Source of the DNA: a virus
IMG/VR virus record: IMGVR_UViG_3300031507_000010
Span: 1-45,712 of that record
DNA: 45,712 nt
Direction: 5' to 3' (one strand)
Made by a program: the position numbers and the translations under genes. Shown here piece by piece: positions 22,174-29,404 of this stretch. The first letter of the stretch is position 1. Every line of letters begins with the position of its first letter. Below the pieces are notes generated by a model. The model did no database searches, was not told the origin of the DNA, and saw only the letters and a list, made by a program, of their open reading frames with translations.

Positions 22174-22518
22174 ATGGCGTACGGACACTTCACCGCGCGC
22201 AGCGCGTACGCGGAAACGGTCTTCGAAGACCTGGCCGACGGGGGTCTGCTGATCTTCGTCAAGCAGGCCCGGGGCAGCGAGGACGGGGAGGCCAGGATCA
22301 CCCTGTCGGCGAACCAGGTCTCCGCCCTGCGCACCTGGCTGGCCACGGACCGGGACGCGGACACCTGCGCCTGCCCCGAGCTGCACCCGGGTATGGAGCA
22401 CGCCGCGTGGACCGATGAGCTGGCGCGCAGCGAGCCGGGGGACATCCCGCTGCACCTTGAGACGCAGGACGAGTGGTCCGAGCGCATGTGGCAGAACCGC
22501 CACGCCCACGGGTCATGA
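22174..22518 (+). CDS. Hypothetical acidic protein (114 residues)
   Basis: Mixed alpha/beta with a C-A-C-P-E-L-H segment and acidic C-terminus. It is first in a four-gene coupled run with the WhiB gene (ATGA overlap at the end). No family recognised. Confidence 0.65.
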   Translation: MAYGHFTARSAYAETVFEDLADGGLLIFVKQARGSEDGEARITLSANQVSALRTWLATDRDADTCACPELHPGMEHAAWTDELARSEPGDIPLHLETQDEWSERMWQNRHAHGS

Positions 22519-22949
22519 GCACTGCGGTGAAACTTCGCCCCCGTACGATGGTCTCGATCTCCCCCGGCCGCGCTCCGGTGCTGCCCCCGCGCCCGCACTG
22601 GCAGGATCTAGCCGCGTGCAGCGGGACGGATGATCCTGTGTTTTTCGACCCGGTCAACGAGCTGGCCCAGGCCGAGCTGGCTTCGCAGAGGTACTGCGAC
22701 AGGTGCCCGGTTCGGGTCCAGTGCCTGGCCACGGCCCTGAGGACCAAGAGCCCCGGGGTGTGGGCGGGGACGACCCTGGTCCAGCGCACGGCGATGGCCA
22801 GAATCCGCACCCGGTCCAAGTGCCCAGTCTGCTCGTGTAGCACACTCATTCGAATCGAGGACCACGACGCGTGTCTTGCCTGCGGACGGTCGTGGCGCAC
22901 GGAACGCGGGCGTGAAGGACAACAGCCTGATGGTGATGACGACCGATGA
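22515..22949 (+). CDS. WhiB-family iron-sulfur regulator with extra C-terminal zinc ribbon
   Basis: The 144-residue protein has the four WhiB cysteines: Cys35 (A-A-C-S), Cys61-x-x-Cys64 and Cys70 (Y-C-D-R-C-P-V-R-V-Q-C), then G-V-W-A-G-T at 81-86 in place of the usual G-[IV]-W-G-G turn. WhiB proteins bind [4Fe-4S] and act with sigma factors on transcription; phage members can block host WhiB2 and septation. Unusually, C-P-V-C (103-106) and C-L-A-C (120-123) add a second metal-site-like ribbon. It likely reprograms host transcription. Confidence 0.88.
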   Translation: MSTAVKLRPRTMVSISPGRAPVLPPRPHWQDLAACSGTDDPVFFDPVNELAQAELASQRYCDRCPVRVQCLATALRTKSPGVWAGTTLVQRTAMARIRTRSKCPVCSCSTLIRIEDHDACLACGRSWRTERGREGQQPDGDDDR

Positions 22950-23109
22950 CCTGCGCGAGCACGCGGAGAACCTGGACCGCGCGCTGAACCGCAAGATCAC
23001 CGATCTGTGGGAGTGCGACAACCCGGCCCGCCGCACGGCTTTGCTGAAGCAGACCAAAGCGATACGGGCCCGGATCGCGGAACTGAACGAACTGATCAGG
23101 ACAGACTGA
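22930..23109 (+). CDS. Short helical protein (59 residues)
   Basis: ATG 22930 lies within the end of the WhiB gene, after GAAGGAC. The product is charged and alpha-helical (L-R-E-H-A-E-N-L-D-R-A-L-N-R-K; I-R-A-R-I-A-E-L-N-E-L-I), possibly a coiled coil. Function unknown. Confidence 0.55.
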   Translation: MVMTTDDLREHAENLDRALNRKITDLWECDNPARRTALLKQTKAIRARIAELNELIRTD

Positions 23110-23120
23110 TGGAGGAAGAG

Positions 23121-23366
23121 ATGAGCGAGGCAACGTCACCCGAGGAAGCGCGGGCACGCCTGTTCGGCTTCACCGGCGGAGGCGAGGAAGAGGACCAGCC
23201 GACCTTCGCGGCGGCTCTGGACGCCTACGCGGCCGTAGTCCGGGCGGAGACCCTGGCGGACGGGGCCGATGTAGACGAGTTCCTGACCCAGCTCCACGAC
23301 ACGCCGTACACCCGGCAGACGGACTGGGTCACGGAGAACTACACGCTGATTCGCAAGGCCCGCTAG
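23121..23366 (+). CDS. Hypothetical acidic protein (81 residues)
   Basis: Start fixed by ATGGAGGAAGAG before ATG 23121. Acidic, helical. Last gene of the rightward operon; its TAG stop shares a CTAG with the TAG stop of the convergent glycosyltransferase gene. Confidence 0.65.
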   Translation: MSEATSPEEARARLFGFTGGGEEEDQPTFAAALDAYAAVVRAETLADGADVDEFLTQLHDTPYTRQTDWVTENYTLIRKAR

Positions 23367-24442
23367 ACCCCGATCACCGAAGGCGTACGGACTCCCCGCT
23401 GGAGTTCGTACGCCTTCTCCCATGCTTCGATCCACCGGTAGGAGTGATCTTCCAGCCGATTCGCCGCGGCCACCGCGCGGCCTGCCTGGGACAGCTCCTC
23501 CCGCAGCGCCGGGGACTCCCGCAGCCTCTTCAGCTCGCGGTACCAGGTGCGCGGGCGGTCCGCCAGGATCCCGGCGCCGGCAGCGTGCAGCCGAGCGTAC
23601 TCCGGCCGTGGCGAAGCCACCCACGGGACACCCGCCGCGCACATTTCCAGCGGCTTGAGCCGGGACTTGGACCGGTTGAAGCGGGTGTCCGCCAGGGGTG
23701 CGATGCCGATACCGATCCGGCCGACCGATTCCGGCCACTGTTCCAGCGGAATCCTCCCGCCCTCCGGTTCCTCCGCCAGCCCGAACGCCCGAGCGCACCC
23801 GGCCGGGTCCCCGCGCACCTCGAACCTGGCGCCCTCCGCCACCAGCCGGGAGACCGCCGCACCGACCGCTTCCGGGTCGTTGGGGTGGGAGTGCAGCGAC
23901 GCGGGCCATCCGATGATGTCGGAGTCCACATGGGGCACGTCGTCGTACGCGGAGGGAAGGTAGTTGTCCAGCACCACCCCCCGGCCGTGCGCCGCGTACA
24001 CGGGCAGCAGCGCTTTGGTGGACACCGTGACCAGCGTGGCAGCGCGGCAGGCCGCGTTCAGGTTGCGCCAGGACGACATGGACACGGTCCCGCCCGGCAG
24101 CTTTCGCCCCTCGTTGCGGGGATGGAGCCCGTGCCACGCCGGGTTGCTGGGGTGAACGGAGGTCAGGTCGTCGTCCACATCCACGACCACCGCGGTGCCT
24201 TGCCGGCGCAGCACGCTCACCGCCTGCGCGAGCCGGCTGTTCGTGATCCGCTGGAAGACCACTACGTCCGCTTCGGTGTCCACCTTCACGACCTCTTCGC
24301 CCCGCATGTGCAGCATGACGCGGCGGTCAGCCTGCTTCACCACGGTCACGTCGTGACCGGCCCGGCGCAGCGCTTCGCCCGGACCGATCATACGCAGCAG
24401 ACCCCCCGCCCACGAGTCCGTGGGATACACCAGCACCTTCAC
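23363..24442 (-). CDS. GT-B-type glycosyltransferase
   Basis: GTG 24442 overlaps the previous TGA, giving 359 residues. The N-terminal half starts V-K-V-L-V-Y-P with a Rossmann-like core; D-V-D-D-D-L-T-S follows at ~110. The C-terminal half has S-R-L-K-P-L-E-M-C-A-A-G-V-P-W-V-A-S, the nucleotide-sugar-binding signature of GT1/GT4 enzymes. It may glycosylate virion proteins, host surface or DNA. It ends the leftward late operon after holin and lysin. Confidence 0.8.
   Translation of the reverse strand: MKVLVYPTDSWAGGLLRMIGPGEALRRAGHDVTVVKQADRRVMLHMRGEEVVKVDTEADVVVFQRITNSRLAQAVSVLRRQGTAVVVDVDDDLTSVHPSNPAWHGLHPRNEGRKLPGGTVSMSSWRNLNAACRAATLVTVSTKALLPVYAAHGRGVVLDNYLPSAYDDVPHVDSDIIGWPASLHSHPNDPEAVGAAVSRLVAEGARFEVRGDPAGCARAFGLAEEPEGGRIPLEQWPESVGRIGIGIAPLADTRFNRSKSRLKPLEMCAAGVPWVASPRPEYARLHAAGAGILADRPRTWYRELKRLRESPALREELSQAGRAVAAANRLEDHSYRWIEAWEKAYELQRGVRTPSVIGV
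23380..23416. terminator. Long hairpin inside the glycosyltransferase 3' end, likely bidirectional terminator
   Basis: AAGGCGTACG pairs perfectly with CGTACGCCTT, and after one mismatch ACTCC pairs with GGAGT around a 5-base loop. It lies just past the end of the rightward operon but within codons of the convergent gene. It should stop rightward transcripts entering the late operon antisense. Confidence 0.65.
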
Positions 24443-24645
24443 GCGGGGTCCGTCGCCTTCCTCGCACGGGCCGGACGCGGAGCGATCTGGGCCTCCAGCG
24501 CTGCCACCCGGGCGGTCAGCGCGTCCACCTTCGTGGCCAGCGAGTGCAGCTCGGTGTGCAGGCTGTCGGAACCGGCGTCCGCCTCGGTCAGTACGCGGTC
24601 CACTTCCTGGCGGACCAGGTGAATGATCCGGTCGTCCATCGCCAT
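24439..24645 (-). CDS. Small coiled-coil protein
   Basis: 68 residues; L-H-S-L-A-T-K-V-D-A-L-T-A-R-V-A-A-L-E-A-Q-I shows clear heptads, with a basic Pro/Ala C-terminus. It lies between holin and glycosyltransferase; in other actinophages small genes here are lysis accessories, but no such function is shown. Confidence 0.65.
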   Translation of the reverse strand: MAMDDRIIHLVRQEVDRVLTEADAGSDSLHTELHSLATKVDALTARVAALEAQIAPRPARARKATDPA

Positions 24646-24657
24646 CGTCGGTACTCC

Positions 24658-24963
24658 TCAGGCTGCGGTGGTGAAGGCGGACTGGACCTTCGCGCTGATC
24701 GTGGTCGGCTTGTAGAAGCCGAAGTGAGCGGCCACGCCGATGACGAATGAGACCGCGGTCAGGACCAGCGCGGTGCCGAAGTCGAATCCGTCCGGGGCCG
24801 TGGACCACTCGGTGAGGAAGGACAGTACGGCGGACAGGAACAGGTGCAGGACCGCCTTCACTCCGGCCGGGATGCTGGCGGAGGTGACCAGGCCCACCAG
24901 GACCGGAAGAACGAAGCTGATGGCCAGGCCCAGCCAGTAGGCGGTATCCAGGTTGACGTCCAT
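24658..24963 (-). CDS. Holin-like membrane protein
   Basis: 101 residues with three or four hydrophobic spans (about 9-28, 33-50, 64-84) and a short polar C-terminus. It lies 11 bases after the endolysin in the same direction. Size, topology and context support a holin that times lysis by opening the membrane. Confidence 0.8.
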   Translation of the reverse strand: MDVNLDTAYWLGLAISFVLPVLVGLVTSASIPAGVKAVLHLFLSAVLSFLTEWSTAPDGFDFGTALVLTAVSFVIGVAAHFGFYKPTTISAKVQSAFTTAA

Positions 24964-24974
24964 GACGGTTCCTC

Positions 24975-25865
24975 TCAGGAAGCGAGTCTGGCAGCGAGCA
25001 GGTCCGCCACCTTGATTGCGAGTGCGTCCAGGTCCACGCCTCCGACCGCGAGAGCGTCCACGGACGCCTTCACCTCGGCAAGCGTCTTCTCGATGCTGCG
25101 GACCTTCACCGTGGTGGACTGGACGTGTGTCCCGAAGGCCCAGTAGTGGTTGGGGGACGCGGGGTCGGGCGAGTACCCCGAGGCGTCCGGAGGGGCCACG
25201 AAAACCCCGTCCGTACCCGCGAGCTGCTTCACGTCCGCTGCGCTGATCGTCATGTCGTCCTCCGTGCTCGGTCCCGTTCTCAGATGCGCGGCCACCAGTG
25301 CCCGCATGCTCACCATAGTGAATCCGCGCGGATCGATCTTCCGGGTGGTCCACTCCAGGTGGCCGATGACGGACTGCGGGCCCCAGCCGTGGAACTCGCA
25401 GACCGCGGCCTGTACCCGGACCATGGCTTCGAGCTGAACATCCGGCCACGGGTCCTTTCCGGTGCCCAGGTTCACGCACTCCCACCCGTAGAAGTGCGCG
25501 TTGCCGTCCACCGTGTCCGCACCCGGCGCCGGGACCCTCAGTTCGTCCAGTACGGCGCTGTAGACGTTGAGCGCGCCGGCGCCGGCATGGTTGGCCCGGC
25601 CGTTGCCGACCAGCGTCACCGTGCCGTCCTTGTGAATGACTCCGTGGCACAGCGGGCCTGGCAGATCGACCCGGCCGGAATAGCACAACTCCACGATCCC
25701 CGTGCCATCACCGGACGCGGTGTGATGGATCATGGACCCGTTGACCGGGCCCCAGGCGCCGTGCCCGGCCCGGTTGTTGGTCCGCCAGCCCGGGTGCTCG
25801 GTGAAACTCACGCCCCACCGCCTGAACTGCGCGGTGAGCTGGTCTGCCGTCATCGGATCCGACAT
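24975..25865 (-). CDS. Endolysin, N-acetylmuramoyl-L-alanine amidase
   Basis: The N-terminal amidase_2/PGRP domain (about 20-190) shows M-I-H-H-T-A-S (His47/His48), I-G-H-L-E-W (His169) and K-I-D-P-R-G-F (Lys176, Asp178), the zinc ligands and catalytic pair. It cuts the bond between muramic acid and the stem peptide. The C-terminal ~100 residues are mostly helical with a short repeat of L-A-V/D-L-D-A-L-A; no classic wall-binding motif is visible, so its target module is unknown. Confidence 0.9.
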   Translation of the reverse strand: MSDPMTADQLTAQFRRWGVSFTEHPGWRTNNRAGHGAWGPVNGSMIHHTASGDGTGIVELCYSGRVDLPGPLCHGVIHKDGTVTLVGNGRANHAGAGALNVYSAVLDELRVPAPGADTVDGNAHFYGWECVNLGTGKDPWPDVQLEAMVRVQAAVCEFHGWGPQSVIGHLEWTTRKIDPRGFTMVSMRALVAAHLRTGPSTEDDMTISAADVKQLAGTDGVFVAPPDASGYSPDPASPNHYWAFGTHVQSTTVKVRSIEKTLAEVKASVDALAVGGVDLDALAIKVADLLAARLAS

Positions 25866-25893
25866 GCGTTCCTCTTTCGTCCGTCTGCCCCGG

Positions 25894-26430
25894 TCAGGGA
25901 GCTACTCGGTACATGGTCAGCCGGGGCCCGGCGAAGGTGGCGACAAAGGCCCCGGTGTTCTGGATCACGGTGGTGGTGATGATGTCCCCCGCGATCATGT
26001 TCGGGACCAGGGCACTGACCATCAGCCGGGGCCGGGACGGGGCATTGCCCTCATGGACCACCCGGCCGAAGTCGGTGGTGTTGACTCGGATGAACGCTTC
26101 CAGCACCGAGGTCACGTCCGGGGCGCTGACCAGGAACTGGAGAAAGTACGTTCCCGGAACCCGGACAGTGATCCGGTTTCCCCCGGCGCCTATCGCTCCG
26201 GCCCCGTTGTTGTAGACCGTCCGGTTGTAGCCCGCTGCGGTCTCCACTCCGGAGAAGAGCACCGCGAAGTCGTTCCCGTCGAACACTGACAGCGGGGGAG
26301 GTGTGATTAGGTTGACCAGGGCCTGGACATCCGCGTCCACCGCGCGGGCCAGATCTTCCAGCCCTCCGGCGAAGTCGGCCGCGTCGGACGGATCCGGGTA
26401 GGGGTAACTGCGGTTGGCGGTTGATCCCAC
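25894..26430 (-). CDS. Minor tail protein with N-R-S-Y-P leader and jelly-roll-like C-terminus
   Basis: The first ~40 residues (N-R-S-Y-P-Y-P-D ... D-V-Q-A-L) resemble the starts of the proteins at 26446-27015 and 27746-28291, suggesting a shared docking segment. The remainder is beta-rich with T-V-R-V-P-G-T-Y-F-L-Q-F, like C1q/jelly-roll receptor-binding heads. Likely a variable tail-tip or fibre protein. Confidence 0.65.
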   Translation of the reverse strand: MGSTANRSYPYPDPSDAADFAGGLEDLARAVDADVQALVNLITPPPLSVFDGNDFAVLFSGVETAAGYNRTVYNNGAGAIGAGGNRITVRVPGTYFLQFLVSAPDVTSVLEAFIRVNTTDFGRVVHEGNAPSRPRLMVSALVPNMIAGDIITTTVIQNTGAFVATFAGPRLTMYRVAP

Positions 26431-26445
26431 GGGTCGCCCTCCCTC

Positions 26446-27015
26446 TCAGAGTGTGGACAGGCGGAACGCCTGCAACTGCTTGGTGACCGTGTTCAGCGCG
26501 ACGCTGGACGTCTGGAGCGTCTGGAACGTCATGGTCTCCCCGGGCGTGTACACCGGAACGGCAACGGTCGTGCTGAGTGCGGCCCCGTCGGAGACTGTTC
26601 CGAGCTGGGTGTTACGCGCCACGATCCCCAGGGTGGAGTGGGTGAAGGTAACCCTGCGGACCCCTCCTCCGGACGCGGTGGCCACATAGGTGCACCGCAG
26701 CGCCACCAGGTAGATCCCGGCGTGAGTGAAGACCAGCGTGCCGTTGGTGATCGAGTTGTCCCACATCGTGTCGTTGTCGAACGACTGCGACCCCGCCGGC
26801 CACGTCAGGTTCGTGTCCGTGTTGTTGGGGATCGACTGTGTCGTGGACGTGGCCGCACGCATGGCCGGCTTCGCCGCGCCGATCGCCCGCGCGTCGTACA
26901 GCGACTGCACGGCGGTGTCCGCGGTGTCCGCCAGATCCTGGATCGACTGGCTGATGTCGGCCGGGTCGGTAAACGTCTGATAAACGAGACCCCATGTCGT
27001 TGTGGTCGCGGTCAT
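26446..27015 (-). CDS. Minor tail protein, C1q/TNF-like beta-rich head
   Basis: ATG 27015 overlaps the previous stop (ATGA). A helical N-terminus (T-D-P-A-D-I-S-Q-S-I-Q-D-L) is followed by a beta-rich domain with T-H-A-G-I-Y-L-V-A-L-R-C-T-Y, similar to the neighbouring head domains. Probably a trimeric adhesin. Confidence 0.65.
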   Translation of the reverse strand: MTATTTTWGLVYQTFTDPADISQSIQDLADTADTAVQSLYDARAIGAAKPAMRAATSTTQSIPNNTDTNLTWPAGSQSFDNDTMWDNSITNGTLVFTHAGIYLVALRCTYVATASGGGVRRVTFTHSTLGIVARNTQLGTVSDGAALSTTVAVPVYTPGETMTFQTLQTSSVALNTVTKQLQAFRLSTL

Positions 27016-27746
27016 GCGGTCCGCCTCCCGACTACGAAGTCCCATTGCATGCCGACCCCGGTCGCGAGCACCGAACGCAGCCCGGCACGCGCGAACAGAC
27101 TTGCCCCGGCCGGCACCACCGCGGTACCGGAGATCGAGGTGTACGGGGCCGGCTGGGCCACGTCGTTGACGCTGGCCGCGGTCACGTCCGCGGTCGTGGT
27201 GGGCATCAGGTCGGTGGGGCCGGCGAAGCACAGCAGATGCAGTTCGATGTCCCCGGTCGAATCGTCCACCCCGCCGGCGAACGCGGACAGTGCGTACGTC
27301 TCGCCGGGATTCACCGGCCACGGCTGGCTGTACATCACCGTGGTCCGCGCTCCGGTGTCCGGATTGACCTGAAGGACGAAGTCCCCGGACGGGGCGTCGG
27401 TGACCGACAGAACCTGTGTGGTCGCGGTGCCGGATTCGTCGTACAGGAACCAGTCGGACGGCACCCCCGGCGTCTCCCCGTCTGCTTCGAATCCCCCGTT
27501 CTCCACCAGGTTGGGCCCGACACCGGCTTGCTTGCCGAGCACGATCCAGCTCGCGTCCTGGTTGCCCACGACCACCAGGTCTCCTTCAACGGCCGCGTAG
27601 GAGTGCAGGTACGCGGCCGTGATGGTGGTCCCGCCCACGACCACATCAAGTGTTGTGGAGGACACTGCGGACACGGTGCCCACCCGGTAGGTCCCCGGCC
27701 GGGGTGAGACCGACTGCACCGCTTTGGCCATGCTCGTGACTGCCAT
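27012..27746 (-). CDS. Minor tail protein with carbohydrate-binding-like domain
   Basis: The central region starts N-L-V-E-N-G-G-F-E and has V-N-P-G-E-T-Y-A-L-S-A-F, the pattern of CBM4/9-type beta-sandwich modules. The N-terminal ~75 residues have a small beta domain (V-G-T-V-S-A-V-S-S-T-T-L-D-V). ATG 27746 overlaps the previous stop. It may contact host wall polysaccharide. Confidence 0.65.
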   Translation of the reverse strand: MAVTSMAKAVQSVSPRPGTYRVGTVSAVSSTTLDVVVGGTTITAAYLHSYAAVEGDLVVVGNQDASWIVLGKQAGVGPNLVENGGFEADGETPGVPSDWFLYDESGTATTQVLSVTDAPSGDFVLQVNPDTGARTTVMYSQPWPVNPGETYALSAFAGGVDDSTGDIELHLLCFAGPTDLMPTTTADVTAASVNDVAQPAPYTSISGTAVVPAGASLFARAGLRSVLATGVGMQWDFVVGRRTA

Positions 27747-28291
27747 CACAGGGCCACCAATCGGGTCGCGGAGAACCAGCAGTTGTCGAAATTGGACGGG
27801 GACGTTCCGGTGAAGAACACCCGCAGCCCCAGCGCGGCCCCCGCCGTTCGGATCGTGACACCGCTGCCGGTCATCTGGCCCCGGTTCGACGCGGTCGGGG
27901 AGGTGCCCTGAAGGAAGAACCCGGAGCCGTCCCCGGTGAACTGCACCGCGAGCTGCTGGACGTTCTCTCCGGACGCGCAGGCCACGAACCCGGTCACCAG
28001 CCACAGACCGGACGGAGCCTGGACCGTGTCCCCGTTCGACCAGCCCTGCGGGTCGTACTCGACCACATCGAACGGAACGTCATCGCCGCTGGCGATCGAG
28101 GTGCTGGAACTGATGCGCAGAATCGTGGTGGGGAGCTGGTAGGTAGCCTCGATCAGGTTGTCCACGATCGTGAAGTCCGCGTCCATGGCCTCGGCCAGCG
28201 CGCGGGTCTGGACCGGGGCGTTCGCTGCGTCCTCGACAAGCGGAGGATTGCACTCCGGAAATGGATAGCTCCGGTTCGGTGTCAGGTCCAC
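27746..28291 (-). CDS. Minor tail protein with shared N-R-S-Y-P leader
   Basis: Opens M-D-L-T-P-N-R-S-Y-P-F-P and has A-L-A-E-A-M-D-A-D, parallel to 25894-26430. The C-terminal domain is beta-rich (G-L-W-L-V-T-G-F-V-A-C-A) and like a C1q-type head. The pair probably arose by duplication with divergence of the heads. Confidence 0.65.
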   Translation of the reverse strand: MDLTPNRSYPFPECNPPLVEDAANAPVQTRALAEAMDADFTIVDNLIEATYQLPTTILRISSSTSIASGDDVPFDVVEYDPQGWSNGDTVQAPSGLWLVTGFVACASGENVQQLAVQFTGDGSGFFLQGTSPTASNRGQMTGSGVTIRTAGAALGLRVFFTGTSPSNFDNCWFSATRLVAL

Positions 28292-28294
28292 AGT

Positions 28295-29404
28295 TCAGGT
28301 CCCTTCCCCGACGGTGACCGGTGGAGCGATCGCTGAGCGGGTACTCAGGCTCATCGTGCCGTCCGTGGTCAGAGGGTACGTGATCGAATCAATCACCTGG
28401 TCCGCACTCTGCCCCCGGTAGCTCAGCCGCACTGTGTCCCCCGGCTCCAGCGTGGAGTCCGGCACCATCTGTACCGACCATTGTTCGGACAAAGCCGACT
28501 GGGCCGCGAGCTGTTGCGTGGCCAGCGCCTGCGCGGCCGCGGACGACAACGGGGTCTGGATCGTGATGACCTGAGAAACGCGGCCGTACAGATTCCCGAA
28601 CATCGTCGGGGAGGATGCGTCTGTGTTCCGCGCGGTCACCCGGATGGGGGTGGTGCCGTCGATGCGCTCCGCCACCACGGTCACGGAGTTCACCACCCCG
28701 TCCCGGGTCAGCGTGCGGTTCGCCGTGGACAGCAGTCCGTCCGGCCCGTCGCTGATGTCGGAGACCACGGATCCCAGCGCGTACGGGAACAGACGCACCA
28801 CGAAGTCCCCGTTGCCGAGCGAGTACCAGCGGCCCTGAAGGACTTCGGCCAGATCGTCCAGTGCCTGGCCCCGGTCCTGGTCCCAGGTCAGTGCCGGGGA
28901 GTTCTGGTCGGTAACGTCGTTCGTGCCGTACACGGCCTCGGGCACCGCCTGGGTGATCAGCTTGCGGATCTCGGTGAGGACGGTAGTCGACGTGCCGACG
29001 TTCTGCGGGGCCTCGAACCGGTACGCCACCACATCGGCCGCACGGTCGTCCGCCCGGACCGTCACCGTACCGTCCGCCTGGCGCTGCGGGGTGTACACCC
29101 GGCCGGTGAAGACCGGGAACACCTCCCGCAGCCCGTTCGGGTACTGGATACCAGTACTGATCTTGATGACGCTCTGGTACGGGGACAGGATCGAGTTCAC
29201 GTCCCCGGGAAAGTCCGCGTCACTGAACGTGAGGCTCGCGGAGCGGGTCACCCGGGAGGTCAGGTTCGCGGTCACCGACCCGGCGCTGAACGTCAGATCG
29301 CTGATGCTCGCCACCTGGACCCCGCCCTGGAACACGTCCAGCAGGGTGTACCGCTTGTGCGGGCCCTTCAGTACGGCCCGGTAGGTAGCTGATGAGGTCA
29401 ACAT
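28295..29404 (-). CDS. Minor tail/baseplate protein
   Basis: ATG 29404 overlaps the previous stop; 369 residues. The layout (a first domain with an F-P-V-F-T-G-R-V-Y-T-P-Q motif, then long beta-rich sequence) matches phage proteins next to the tail tip that follow the distal tail protein, such as gp27-like or DUF5047-type hub proteins. It likely builds the tail hub. Confidence 0.65.
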   Translation of the reverse strand: MLTSSATYRAVLKGPHKRYTLLDVFQGGVQVASISDLTFSAGSVTANLTSRVTRSASLTFSDADFPGDVNSILSPYQSVIKISTGIQYPNGLREVFPVFTGRVYTPQRQADGTVTVRADDRAADVVAYRFEAPQNVGTSTTVLTEIRKLITQAVPEAVYGTNDVTDQNSPALTWDQDRGQALDDLAEVLQGRWYSLGNGDFVVRLFPYALGSVVSDISDGPDGLLSTANRTLTRDGVVNSVTVVAERIDGTTPIRVTARNTDASSPTMFGNLYGRVSQVITIQTPLSSAAAQALATQQLAAQSALSEQWSVQMVPDSTLEPGDTVRLSYRGQSADQVIDSITYPLTTDGTMSLSTRSAIAPPVTVGEGT

